Below are positions 52,176 to 61,152 of a DNA stretch of 64,000 nt, piece by piece. Source of the stretch: Flavobacteriales bacterium UBA6051 (GTDB lineage: Bacteria > Bacteroidota > Bacteroidia > Flavobacteriales_D > Crocinitomicaceae). The stretch is from the NCBI GenBank assembly GCA_002427735.1, contig DIYP01000005.1:237440-301439 (forward strand), given 5' to 3'. Numbering within the stretch: position 1 is the stretch's first letter; every line of letters starts with the position of its first letter. The translations under genes and the position numbers were made by a program. The notes beneath the pieces are model-generated. The model saw only the letters and a list, made by a program, of their open reading frames with translations, was not told the origin of the DNA and made no database searches.

Positions 52176-52183
52176 TATTTTTG
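52176..52183 (+). promoter_or_regulatory. -7 box (TATTTTTG) for the two-component operon
   Basis: Full TAnnTTTG match ending six bases before the ATG at 52190, so the transcript would be leaderless or nearly so. Confidence 0.65.
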
Positions 52184-52189
52184 AACCAG

Positions 52190-53788
52190 ATGAAAAGCGG
52201 TCTAATTTATAGTCTTATCAGCCTAATGATCATATCCCTTATTGGGAGTATTGTCTTACAGGGCGTTTGGATTTCTAACGCTTTCAAAGAAGGTGAACGA
52301 GAGTTCGCAGCCAATATTAATGATGCCCTCAATGATGTAAATAAGGAAATCGATGAAGACGAAGCGGCACTTTTCATTGAAGAGCGTTTCGGAGGTGTTG
52401 ACTCACTATTGAACGAATTCATTATTGTAAGCAATAATCCCTCACAAGAAGACAATATTGTCATTATAGAAGAAAATCCTGGACGGACAACACGAAGCGT
52501 TAAGTTTGAATACAAAGTAATTGATTCAATCCGCGATGAACTTGAAGAAGTCAATGAAGACATTGAAAGGATTCAAATCAGAACTGAAGGTCTATCTTGG
52601 CAAGACGAATATGAACTACGCCTCGACAATCTGGATTCTTTAATTGAGACAACAGTAGAACTAGAGGGAAAGAGCGATGAATTACACAGTATTACAAATG
52701 TTGTTCATCACCTCACTACAGAGCGCTTGTACGATGGAAAGCTTGCCGGGCGAATAGAAAAAACGGAATTAGAAGAAAAAATTACTTCAGCATTAAAAAA
52801 GCATGGAATCCGTGACAGTTTTGAATACGCGATTATGGATCATGGACAAATGGATTACGCCTATGACTTCATGTCTGATAATTTTGATCCCGGAAGTAGT
52901 GATAAAGAGTATACAAAAGCACTTTTTCAAAATGATAGAATTGAATCTGGTTTGTATGAACTAATCGTACAGATCGCAAGTGAAGAGAGTTATATTTGGG
53001 GGAAGGTTCGTCCGATGATTTTACTTTCAGTACTTTTCACAGTACTCATCCTTATTTGCTTCGGCTATTCGCTTTACTTCATTTTTAAACAGAAAAAGAT
53101 CAGTGCGATCAAAAACGATTTTATTAATAACATGACGCACGAATTGAAGACACCTCTCGCTTCTATTTCGCTCGCTGCGTCTTCTATAAGACATCCTGAG
53201 GTCATTCAAAAACCAGGTGAAATCGAGCACTTTGTAGATATCATTGAAAGTGAAGAGAGGCGCATCAACGCGCACATTGAGCAGGTGCTTGACATTGCAT
53301 CATTGGATAAGGGAGAACTCAAACTGCGTTGTGTGGAAGCAGACTTGATTTACCTTATTAAAGATAGTATTCAAAATGTTGACTTAAGCTTGACAGAATC
53401 CAATGGAACAAATGTCTTTGATTGTCAACTCAATGAAGCACCGATTTTCGCAGATGAATTTCATTTAACCAACGTTTTCACCAATATCCTGGATAATAGT
53501 ATTAAGTACCGCAATGATGATTTACGAATTCACATTCAACTCATCAAGATGGGAGATTCCTACCAAATTACTATCCAAGACAATGGTATTGGAATGAATT
53601 CAACTGCCCAAAAACTTGCTTTCGATAAATTCTATCGAGCAGAAAGTGGTGATATCCATAATAGAAAAGGTTTTGGGCTAGGGCTCAGTTACGTTAAAAG
53701 CATTGTTGAAGCTCATAACGGATCCGTTAGTCTTGAAAGTGAAGTTAATAAAGGCACAACTGTTACCATTCAATTACCGTCCTCATGA
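52190..53788 (+). CDS. Membrane sensor histidine kinase (HisKA type)
   Basis: The protein has 532 residues from the ATG at 52190; a TTG at 52181 overlaps the promoter. The first helix is at about 5-26. A 250-residue extracytoplasmic region rich in Glu and coiled-coil character follows, then the second helix at 277-299. The kinase core has His317 in NNMTHELKTPLAS, NILDNSIKYRN, DNGIGMN and GFGLGLSYVKSIVEAHNGSV. It overlaps the response-regulator gene by 4 bp (ATGA). The long acidic sensor domain may detect cations or envelope stress. Confidence 0.93.
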   Translation: MKSGLIYSLISLMIISLIGSIVLQGVWISNAFKEGEREFAANINDALNDVNKEIDEDEAALFIEERFGGVDSLLNEFIIVSNNPSQEDNIVIIEENPGRTTRSVKFEYKVIDSIRDELEEVNEDIERIQIRTEGLSWQDEYELRLDNLDSLIETTVELEGKSDELHSITNVVHHLTTERLYDGKLAGRIEKTELEEKITSALKKHGIRDSFEYAIMDHGQMDYAYDFMSDNFDPGSSDKEYTKALFQNDRIESGLYELIVQIASEESYIWGKVRPMILLSVLFTVLILICFGYSLYFIFKQKKISAIKNDFINNMTHELKTPLASISLAASSIRHPEVIQKPGEIEHFVDIIESEERRINAHIEQVLDIASLDKGELKLRCVEADLIYLIKDSIQNVDLSLTESNGTNVFDCQLNEAPIFADEFHLTNVFTNILDNSIKYRNDDLRIHIQLIKMGDSYQITIQDNGIGMNSTAQKLAFDKFYRAESGDIHNRKGFGLGLSYVKSIVEAHNGSVSLESEVNKGTTVTIQLPSS

Positions 53789-54477
53789 GTAACCCGAAGC
53801 GCATACTACTTGTTGAAGACGAAGAAAACTTCGGTTCACTTCTCCAAAATTATTTACGCCTTTCCAAGTACAATGTGGATTGGGAAAAAGACGGGACGCG
53901 TGGCTACTCTGCCTTTTTGAAAGGAAGTTATGACCTATGCATCTTTGATGTCATGATGCCCAAAATGGATGGTTTTACGCTTACAGAAAAAATTCGAGCG
54001 CGTGGAAACGAAACGCCTATCATATTTCTTACCGCAAGAAATATGAAAGAAGATATGCTTCGTGGCTATCGTGTTGGAGCAGATGATTACTTAAATAAGC
54101 CTTTCGACATTGAAGTATTGCTTCTAAAACTAGATGTGATTTTTAATCGAGGGAAGAGCGGGCAACCGAAAGATATACTTAGCACTTACACCATTGGAGA
54201 ATTTACTTATGAAGTAAATACGCGTCTACTTGAACACGCTTCTGAAACAAAAAAACTATCGCCTAAAGAAGGCGCTTTACTTCATCTGCTTTGTCAGCAC
54301 ATGAATGATGTAATGCCACGAGAAAAGGCATTACAGGAAATCTGGAAGGAGGATAATTACTTTACAACGCGAAGTATGGATGTATATATTACTAAACTGC
54401 GCAAGTATCTTCGTAAAGATGCATCTATCAATATTGAGAACGTACATTCGAGTGGGTACGGATTGTTCATTCGATAG
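53785..54477 (+). CDS. OmpR-family response regulator
   Basis: The protein has 230 residues: a receiver with Glu11-Asp12, Asp55 in LCIFDVMMPKMDG, Thr in FLTARN and Lys in YLNKPFD, and a winged-helix output domain (KKLSPKEGALLHLLCQHMNDVMPREKALQEIW in shorter parts, RSMDVYITKLRKYL). It overlaps the kinase gene by 4 bp. The GGTTAAAG repeats at 52110-52149 are its likely site. Confidence 0.95.
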   Translation: MSNPKRILLVEDEENFGSLLQNYLRLSKYNVDWEKDGTRGYSAFLKGSYDLCIFDVMMPKMDGFTLTEKIRARGNETPIIFLTARNMKEDMLRGYRVGADDYLNKPFDIEVLLLKLDVIFNRGKSGQPKDILSTYTIGEFTYEVNTRLLEHASETKKLSPKEGALLHLLCQHMNDVMPREKALQEIWKEDNYFTTRSMDVYITKLRKYLRKDASINIENVHSSGYGLFIR

Positions 54478-54504
54478 CTTCCATAAATTGCATATTTTTA
54501 TTCC

Positions 54505-55326
54505 ATGAAATTTATTGGACTGCTCGCATTACTGCCGTTTTTCACGTCATATGCTCAACCTGATTCTGTTTACACTTCGCTCGAAGCTGCTTTAGTAAAT
54601 CCAGAAAATGTATATAAGCTAGATATTTCCAGAAAGCGCCTTGAAGCTATACCTGCTTCTATTGGTCAATTAAAAAACCTACGTAAGCTTAATCTGGAAT
54701 TCAATAATCTTAGTTCTTTGCCAGAATCCATTGGAGAACTGACAGAGTTACGTCAGCTATCAATCTATGAAAACCGATTAACCTCACTTCCCGAATCCAT
54801 TGGTAATCTGGTAAGCCTTCAGAAGATCTATGCTGAGGATAATCTACTTACAATGCTTCCGGCATCCATTGGACAATTGAAAAGATTGACTGTTTTAAGT
54901 CTCGACAATAACTGGCTGCAATCATTGCCAGAAGAACTCGGAAATTTACCTCTTCTCAGATCGTTATACCTTAAAGGAAATAAACTGAAAACACTTCCAG
55001 AATCCCTGGGGAATGCTCCGAGTCTTGAGACACTGTTCTTAGGTGAAAATGCTCTTACAAGTATTCCTTCCTGTATAGAAAATATGAAGCGTATTCAATT
55101 GCTTGATTTATCAAAAATGGGACTTTCAGCACTGCCCGACTTCATTGGTGACCTGAGCACTTTAAGGAGACTCTATGTACACGGTAATCAATTAAGTAAG
55201 ATTCCTGAAAGCTATCAAAAATTACCACGTTTAAAGTACTTATATGTGCATAATAATGGTTTTTCGGAAGCCAACATTCAACAGCTTCGAAATGATTATC
55301 CCTCAACAAAAATCATGTTGCGCTAA
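54505..55326 (+). CDS. Secreted leucine-rich-repeat protein
   Basis: The protein has 273 residues with a signal peptide (FFTSYAQ). Some nine leucine-rich repeats of 23 residues follow over about 45-270, e.g. LRKLNLEFNNLSSLPESIGE and LTVLSLDNNWLQSLPEELGN, giving an arc-shaped binding surface. There is no T9SS tail. It follows the OmpR-type regulator by 27 bp on the same strand and may belong to its regulon. Confidence 0.88.
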   Translation: MKFIGLLALLPFFTSYAQPDSVYTSLEAALVNPENVYKLDISRKRLEAIPASIGQLKNLRKLNLEFNNLSSLPESIGELTELRQLSIYENRLTSLPESIGNLVSLQKIYAEDNLLTMLPASIGQLKRLTVLSLDNNWLQSLPEELGNLPLLRSLYLKGNKLKTLPESLGNAPSLETLFLGENALTSIPSCIENMKRIQLLDLSKMGLSALPDFIGDLSTLRRLYVHGNQLSKIPESYQKLPRLKYLYVHNNGFSEANIQQLRNDYPSTKIMLR

Positions 55327-55328
55327 GA

Positions 55329-56453
55329 CTACTTGAAAGGATCTGACCAACGTTCTTTTGTGAGAAACGCAGGCTCTGAAAGTGTTTTCATGAATGCTAC
55401 AAGTGCATCTTTTTCTTCTTGACTTAAATTCATTTGACGAGGAGGGCCTCCAATTTCGGCATTGGTTGTAAGTCGTTCATCGAGGTTTGGATGAGCCTGC
55501 ATCCCTGAATTGTAGAACTCGACAACTTCCTCTAAAGTAGAAAAACGGCCATCGTGGAAATAGGGTGCCGTATATTCAATATTTCTAAGTGTAGGGATTT
55601 TGAAAAAGCCAACTTCATTTGGATTTCCGGAAATTCCGGCAACACCCTCATCAGTATAAACCAGTTCCGAACCATTATTGCGTGGAGATGGATTAAAAAA
55701 GTAATGCGTCTGATGACAGTTATTGCAGTTCGTTCGAGCATCCAGAAAAAATAAGTCTTTCCCCATCAATTCTTGCGCTGTGTAATTTGCAAAATTAGTC
55801 TGCATCCCTTGATCATATTTCGAATCAATAGAATAAATGGAACGCATAAACTGAGACAGCGCTCGAGAGATTCTGTCTTCTGTAATTTCTGGTGTACCAA
55901 ACGCTGAATTGAATAGTTCAGGATAGTACGCTAAACTACCTATTTTCTCTGTCAATGCTGTCAGATCCATGTCCATTTCAACTGGGTGCTCTATGGGCAT
56001 TAGCGCCTGATTTTCCAACCCATTAGCCCGCATATCCCAGAAAAAGCGGAAGCCCATAAATAAATTTATTATCGGCATTGAATGTCGATCTGTGGCCTGC
56101 CCGTATAGTCCTGTTGAAAACTGTTCGGGATCAGAGAAACCGTATTCTTGTTGGTGACAACTTGCACAAGCTATTGTATTGTTTTTTGATAATTGAACAT
56201 CGTAAAACAATACACGCCCTAGTGTTGCACCGTGATTTGTAACAGGATTGTCACTTGGAGTAGTATTGAATAAATCATAGGCCTGCCCCGTGAGATAATC
56301 GTGAGGCACAAAGTCGTCGTACGCAAATGGGGTCGATGGCAACGTAGGCATCAACAATTCATCTACTGTTTCCTCCACAACGGGCTGGATCTTATCTTTT
56401 TTACAAGACAAGAATATTCCAACGAAAACAAGCAACAACAATAACCACTTCAT
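55329..56453 (-). CDS. Di-haem cytochrome c peroxidase (CcpA/MauG-like) lipoprotein
   Basis: The protein has 374 residues with lipobox-like FLSC (Cys17). Two CxxCH haem sites occur: ACASCH (96-100) and CNNCH (243-247), in the usual order with LGRVLFYDVQLSKN before the first and IPTLRNIEYTAPYFHDGRFSTLEEVVEFYNSG near the end. It reduces peroxide with electrons from a small carrier in the periplasm. It converges with the LRR gene. Confidence 0.92.
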   Translation of the reverse strand: MKWLLLLLVFVGIFLSCKKDKIQPVVEETVDELLMPTLPSTPFAYDDFVPHDYLTGQAYDLFNTTPSDNPVTNHGATLGRVLFYDVQLSKNNTIACASCHQQEYGFSDPEQFSTGLYGQATDRHSMPIINLFMGFRFFWDMRANGLENQALMPIEHPVEMDMDLTALTEKIGSLAYYPELFNSAFGTPEITEDRISRALSQFMRSIYSIDSKYDQGMQTNFANYTAQELMGKDLFFLDARTNCNNCHQTHYFFNPSPRNNGSELVYTDEGVAGISGNPNEVGFFKIPTLRNIEYTAPYFHDGRFSTLEEVVEFYNSGMQAHPNLDERLTTNAEIGGPPRQMNLSQEEKDALVAFMKTLSEPAFLTKERWSDPFK

Positions 56454-56590
56454 GGCGATTAAATTACGAAAATCAATTCAGGCGTGGATTAATCGCGCTA
56501 TTCAAGCTTTACTATATACTTGAAATCCAAACCTAAAACCCTAATAAAAAGCCGTTCCGCACATTTTTTTCAAAAAAAAATCAATTCAAT

Positions 56591-56620
56591 GTAACTTTTC
56601 GACAACTCAATACATCTACT
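56591..56620 (+). promoter_or_regulatory. Possible ECF-type promoter (GTAACTTTT / TCTACT)
   Basis: GTAACTTTT (56591-56599) and TCTACT (56615-56620) are 15 bp apart, close to spacings for ECF promoters with an AAC-type -35. No TAnnTTTG box is present. This suggests that the sigma factor controls its own gene. Confidence 0.4.
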
Positions 56621-56636
56621 GTATAGAGGAAACACA

Positions 56637-57164
56637 ATGAACGCTGCAAAAGACAAGAAAGATCAATTCATGGAGTTATACACTCCTGTGCATGAGAACT
56701 TCGAAAGGTTCTGTAAGGCAAGAGTGTATGGTGACATAGATTATAAGGACCTCATGCATGACACTATTGTAATTGCTTTTGAGAAGTTCCATAAACTGGA
56801 AAGTCCAAAAGCGTTTTTGCATTTTCTCTTTGGAATATGTATTCGGGTATTGGCCAATACCAACAAAAAGCAACGACTGCTCCATTTAAAAGATGAAGCG
56901 GTCTCCTTAGAAGTAGAAGATCACTCAACCAGAGCTGATCGAAACGACGACACGCATACGCTGTACGCTGCACTTGCGAAACTGCCAGAACAACAACGTG
57001 AAGCCTTAGTTCTCTTCGAAATTTCAGGCTTTGCAATCGCTGAGATTGCGGAATTGCAAAAGGCAGGAATTTCTGCAGTAAAACAGCGCTTAGCGCGCGG
57101 AAGACAAGCGCTTTTAGAAATTTTGAGTGCCGACGTAAAAAAGGAAAAGGAGGTAACAACATGA
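56637..57164 (+). CDS. ECF-type RNA polymerase sigma factor
   Basis: The protein has 175 residues. Region 2 reads DYKDLMHDTIVIAFEKFHKLESPKAFLHFLFGICIRVLAN and region 4 reads LAKLPEQQREALVLFEISGFAIAEIAELQKAGISAVKQRLARGRQAL, as in sigma-70 ECF proteins. The gene overlaps the next gene by 4 bp (ATGA), the common position for an anti-sigma partner. Confidence 0.92.
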   Translation: MNAAKDKKDQFMELYTPVHENFERFCKARVYGDIDYKDLMHDTIVIAFEKFHKLESPKAFLHFLFGICIRVLANTNKKQRLLHLKDEAVSLEVEDHSTRADRNDDTHTLYAALAKLPEQQREALVLFEISGFAIAEIAELQKAGISAVKQRLARGRQALLEILSADVKKEKEVTT

Positions 57165-58426
57165 CACATCAAGAAATGGATCACTTGTTTGCTGCAGCTC
57201 GAAAAGCTCCCACAGAAACTTCCGTAGAAGAAGTAACTGCTTGGGTAGGTGCTGCCGCGGTGGCTACAACTGGCGTGCTTGGCGTTGCTGCCAAAGTAAA
57301 ATTATTTATCGCTAAAAAATCATTGCTTATGTTAGGAAGTGTATTGGGAACTGTTGGTATTGTTACGGTAGCAACTACCATGTTTAGTTCATCACCAAAG
57401 CCAGAATCAACAAATACAGTAGGTATTGTTGAACCAAATAATCAAGAACAATTACAAGAAGAAGTCGAAGAAAATACTGCGGAAATACTCATTCAGCAGG
57501 AGGACACAATAGAACCTATAAGTGCTCCTGAAGTATTACCGATAGCACCTATCGCTCCTATGGCTCCCATGTTTCCACAGGCACCAAATGTGCTGGAGAC
57601 GATGTACATCCAGCTGGATGAATTGGAGTCTTATGATTTAGCAATGCATGTTGACAATGACATTGAAACAATCATTCATTTGGAGTTGGCTCAGAAGAAT
57701 AATCCTTCATGTTTGAGTGAACCGGGAGAACACCAGTCTTATCATATTGATTTAAGAGACTGTGACGAGAAAAAACGGAATGTTAAAGGCAGTGGAAACG
57801 TTACCGTTGAAAAGCACGCTCTGAAACCATTTAAAAGATTAGAAGTAAATGGAGCTTTTGATATCGTTCTCATTCAAGGAGATCGTGAAGAAGTAACCAT
57901 TGAAACCGATGATAATATTCATGAATACATTCATGTTGATCAAGATGGTGATCGCCTGATTCTTGATATGAGTAACGATGTAAACTTCAAGAAAACTACC
58001 AAACTGGCGATCACTGTTTCATTTAAAGATCTTGTTGAAATCAGAAGCAATGGAGTCGGAGATATTACTTCTGAGAACCAGATAAAAGGAAAGAATCTTG
58101 ATGTTCAGATATATGGAGTAGGCGACATTACTATGGATGTAAATTATCGCGAATTAGAAGTTGGGTATGCCGGAGTAGGCGATGTAACTTTAAAAGGAGA
58201 TGCGAATAAAGTGTTCATTGATTGTTCAGGTGTAGGTGATGTTGATACATACGGACTTACTGCAAATGAACTCTCACTAGAACACTCAGGAGTTGGAGAT
58301 GCAAATATTTTTGCGGATGAATCTGTTACTATTGAGTTTTCTGGCGTTGGTAGTATAAACTATAAAGGAAATCCAGAAACAAAAGAGATACGTAAAGAGG
58401 GCATTGGTTCAGTCAAAGCCCGATAA
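57161..58426 (+). CDS. Membrane protein with GIN/DUF2807 domain, candidate anti-sigma partner
   Basis: The protein has 421 residues. Residues 1-27 are cytoplasmic (MTHQEMDHLFAAARKAPTET). Hydrophobic segments follow at about 28-44 and 53-75. A Pro/Glu-rich linker lies over about 80-160, and a C-terminal head-GIN/DUF2807 beta-helix over about 205-420 (VEVNGAFDIVLIQGDREEV, with repeated GVGDI and SGVGDV turns). The start overlaps the sigma-factor gene by 4 bp, so it is the likely membrane-bound anti-sigma factor, but no ZAS motif (HxxxCxxC) is present. Confidence 0.8.
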   Translation: MTHQEMDHLFAAARKAPTETSVEEVTAWVGAAAVATTGVLGVAAKVKLFIAKKSLLMLGSVLGTVGIVTVATTMFSSSPKPESTNTVGIVEPNNQEQLQEEVEENTAEILIQQEDTIEPISAPEVLPIAPIAPMAPMFPQAPNVLETMYIQLDELESYDLAMHVDNDIETIIHLELAQKNNPSCLSEPGEHQSYHIDLRDCDEKKRNVKGSGNVTVEKHALKPFKRLEVNGAFDIVLIQGDREEVTIETDDNIHEYIHVDQDGDRLILDMSNDVNFKKTTKLAITVSFKDLVEIRSNGVGDITSENQIKGKNLDVQIYGVGDITMDVNYRELEVGYAGVGDVTLKGDANKVFIDCSGVGDVDTYGLTANELSLEHSGVGDANIFADESVTIEFSGVGSINYKGNPETKEIRKEGIGSVKAR

Positions 58427-58525
58427 AGAAGATAACATGATTAGAAGCTTGAGTTTTTTTCATAAGTGCAAGTTTTAGTTTTAGAAAGTTTTAGGTCAAT
58501 TCAAGCCGCACAACGATCATGTACC

Positions 58526-58566
58526 AATCCCTTTTCGGAATAAAACCGAAAAGGGATTTCTTTTTT
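58526..58566 (+). terminator. Terminator after the GIN-domain gene
   Basis: A 13-bp exact stem (58526-58538 with 58546-58558) around 7 bases is followed by TCTTTTTT. It ends at the stop codon of the convergent TMTC-like gene. Confidence 0.9.
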
Positions 58567-60559
58567 ACTGAGACAAACCTTCTATATAACCTTCAGGAAG
58601 TTGAAAGCCTAATTGTTGAGCACGATTGGCGTCTTGCCTTGCTTCGACCATTCTGCTGAGTACTTGAAATGATCGAGACCTCCAGTAATAGGCTGGGGCA
58701 TAAATCTCTAATCGCTGAATGCACCCCGTATAATCAACTATTGCTTCCTGATGATTCCCCATAAAACCGTGTACAAGTCCTCTGTTAAAGTAACCCATTG
58801 GTTCTTCTGGGTCTAACGCAATTCCCTTGTCCAAACTCGTAAGTGCTTCAGGATACTTTTTCTGATTCAAGCGAACCAAGCCAAGGTTAACATGTGCTGG
58901 AGCAAATTGAGCGTCTAATTCAATTGAGCGTGTATAATTTTCAACGGCACGATCAAAGTCACTGGCACTCATGAAAAGCTGCCCCAAATTGTAGTAACCA
59001 AGGGCAAAGTTAGTGTCGAGCTCAATAGTTTTTCTAAAATCTTTTTCTGCATCTTTAAACCGTTGCATTCGCATATAGACCAGACCTCGATTGATATAGA
59101 TTCCAGGTTGTTCTGAGTTCAACTCAATAGCCGTATTAAGGTCATACAATGCACTATCCAGTTGACCCATTTGCATAAACAAATAACCTCGATCTCCATA
59201 TGTATCTTCTGCCTTAGGATTGAAGTGAAGCGCCTGATTATAGTCATTCATTGCCAAATCGAACTGTCCATTTTTCATATAATATGATGCCCGATTTACG
59301 TATGGAAGGAAATCATCGGGATACTTTTCGATAACATCGCTCCATAACGTCGCTGAATCTTTCCAAACGTCCGTTCTCTGGTAAGTTATGGCACCAAGAA
59401 CAAATATGTAGCCCCCTATTAGTGTGTATGTGGTTTTCCGTTTTACTTCATAACGATCAGCCAACCATACTGCACCATAGGCAATTAAGAAGAATAAGCC
59501 GATGTAAGCAATATATGTGAACCGTTCAGAAATAATAGCCAACCCTACAGGGAAAAACTGTAACATCATGACAATACATACCAGAAAAAACATCATCCCA
59601 AATGCAATAGTTCTATTCCGTTTTATTGCAAAGTATGTGGCAAACAAAAAAAGAACAGCCGGAATCACCGAAGCATACAATAGTGAAGGTATTTGTTCGC
59701 CTGGAATGTAAGGGTAAGGATGATAGGATGAGAGGTGGACTGGCAATAAAGCCTTGTACGTGTATGTCATAAGACCATAACATGCCACAAAAAAAGAATC
59801 AGAAAAGGATATATTACGAATGTCATCTACAGCACCAATCTCTTGCTGACCTGAGAGTGCCAAAAGCCCAAAAAATATACTTAACGCAAAAAAGGGAGCC
59901 TTCTCCAGCACAAGTTTGCCAATTTTATCGCGCTTCTGAATAAAATCAATCGTTAAAAGAGCTAAAGGAAAAGTCACTGCCATTCCTTTTGAAAAAAGCG
60001 ATCCTAGGAATAAAATTAAGCACAGTACATACCATTTTGTTCTTGACTTCGCATTTGCGCTGAGATACATTAAGTAAGCGAGTAACCCAGCCAGATAAAA
60101 TAGACCATAAAGCAAGTCTTTTCTCGCGGTAATCCATCCAACCGCTTCTAACTGCATGGGATGCACTCCAAACAAAAGTGCGACTATGACGGCTATCTCG
60201 AGTCGCTTAGATATACCATGAATCACAAGAAAAACAAGGCAAACATTTAACAGATGTAAAAGGAGATTTGTTCGGTGAAATACACTTGCATTAAATCCAT
60301 CAATTGCAAAATCGGTCGACCAAGATAAAACGACAAGCGGAGTATATCCACCATTATTTGAAGTGGTTGTAAATACTTGGTGGATTCTTTCGGAGGAGAG
60401 TTCACCAACCAATGGATTGTTCAATACAAACAACTCATCATCCCAATTAACCCAATCGCTATTAAGGTTTGGAGCCATTACGATAAATGTAAATAACACA
60501 CACACCAACATCCAGAAACGTCTGCTTTGGTAATAAGAGGTATGCGTTATTTCTTTCAT
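58565..60559 (-). CDS. TMTC-like GT-C membrane protein with C-terminal TPR array
   Basis: The protein has 664 residues from the ATG at 60559; an in-frame TTG at 60598 is less likely. About eleven membrane helices cover 15-370. The first loop has NWDDELFVLNNPLVG and later GYTPLVVLSWSTDFAIDG, and FGVHPMQLEAVGWITARKDLLYGLFYL is very close to the TMTC/DUF1736 pattern. Residues about 415-640 are six or more TPRs (YNQALHFNPKAEDTYGDRGY, NTAIELNSEQPGIYINRGL). Animal TMTCs are O-mannosyltransferases acting on cadherin-type domains; here the substrate is not known. It is divergent from the T9SS/S74 gene pair. Confidence 0.75.
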   Translation of the reverse strand: MKEITHTSYYQSRRFWMLVCVLFTFIVMAPNLNSDWVNWDDELFVLNNPLVGELSSERIHQVFTTTSNNGGYTPLVVLSWSTDFAIDGFNASVFHRTNLLLHLLNVCLVFLVIHGISKRLEIAVIVALLFGVHPMQLEAVGWITARKDLLYGLFYLAGLLAYLMYLSANAKSRTKWYVLCLILFLGSLFSKGMAVTFPLALLTIDFIQKRDKIGKLVLEKAPFFALSIFFGLLALSGQQEIGAVDDIRNISFSDSFFVACYGLMTYTYKALLPVHLSSYHPYPYIPGEQIPSLLYASVIPAVLFLFATYFAIKRNRTIAFGMMFFLVCIVMMLQFFPVGLAIISERFTYIAYIGLFFLIAYGAVWLADRYEVKRKTTYTLIGGYIFVLGAITYQRTDVWKDSATLWSDVIEKYPDDFLPYVNRASYYMKNGQFDLAMNDYNQALHFNPKAEDTYGDRGYLFMQMGQLDSALYDLNTAIELNSEQPGIYINRGLVYMRMQRFKDAEKDFRKTIELDTNFALGYYNLGQLFMSASDFDRAVENYTRSIELDAQFAPAHVNLGLVRLNQKKYPEALTSLDKGIALDPEEPMGYFNRGLVHGFMGNHQEAIVDYTGCIQRLEIYAPAYYWRSRSFQVLSRMVEARQDANRAQQLGFQLPEGYIEGLSQ

Positions 60560-60677
60560 CTCACCCGAAGATAAGTCTTCACCTCGCTTATCCAACAAAG
60601 GATTGTCACTTTTCTACACTACGAAAATTCACTATCTTGTACATTCGTCACTAATTAAAACCTAATAAATACACGCT

Positions 60678-61148
60678 ATGTTGAAAAGGTCTATCATTCT
60701 CTTCATGTTTTTTTCAGGGAGTGTTTCTTTAGCTCAAGAAGTTGTTTCTTCTCAGGGAGATTCATACTCCAATGCAAACGGAAGTATAGATTTCACAATT
60801 GGTGAAGTTGTTATAAATACCGCTTCCAATGGGACGAACGATCTAACGCAAGGTTTTCATCAGACACATTGGAACTTCGTTGGACTTGAAGATCTTGAGC
60901 CCAACTTTGATGCAACCATTTTCCCGAACCCAACTGACGATTTCCTCAATGTGAAAACTGATAGTTTTAATTCTACACGCTATACCATGTATGATCAACG
61001 CGGAAGAAAAGTGGCCGAAGGTATTTTAACCGGAGAAATGACAAGTATACCTGTGGCTCAATTTCAATCTGGCCCCTATGAATTGACTTTGTCCTCTTCA
61101 AAAGACGATACACTACTCAAACGTTTCAAACTAGTTAAACATCAGTAA
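60678..61148 (+). CDS. Small secreted T9SS protein upstream of the second S74 gene
   Basis: The protein has 156 residues: signal peptide (SGSVSLAQ), a short domain (SSQGDSYSNANGSIDFTIGEVVINTASNGTNDLTQGFHQ) frequent in Bacteroidota small exported proteins, and a type A T9SS tail from about 78 (ATIFPNPTDDFLNVK, FQSGPYELTLSSS). It is followed 4 bp later by the S74 fibre gene, so the two are one operon. Confidence 0.8.
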   Translation: MLKRSIILFMFFSGSVSLAQEVVSSQGDSYSNANGSIDFTIGEVVINTASNGTNDLTQGFHQTHWNFVGLEDLEPNFDATIFPNPTDDFLNVKTDSFNSTRYTMYDQRGRKVAEGILTGEMTSIPVAQFQSGPYELTLSSSKDDTLLKRFKLVKHQ

Positions 61149-61152
61149 TCTT

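Noticed and set aside
56676..57184. Minus-strand frames opposite the sigma-factor gene
   Set aside because: They are antisense to a well-supported ECF sigma gene and show no protein features.
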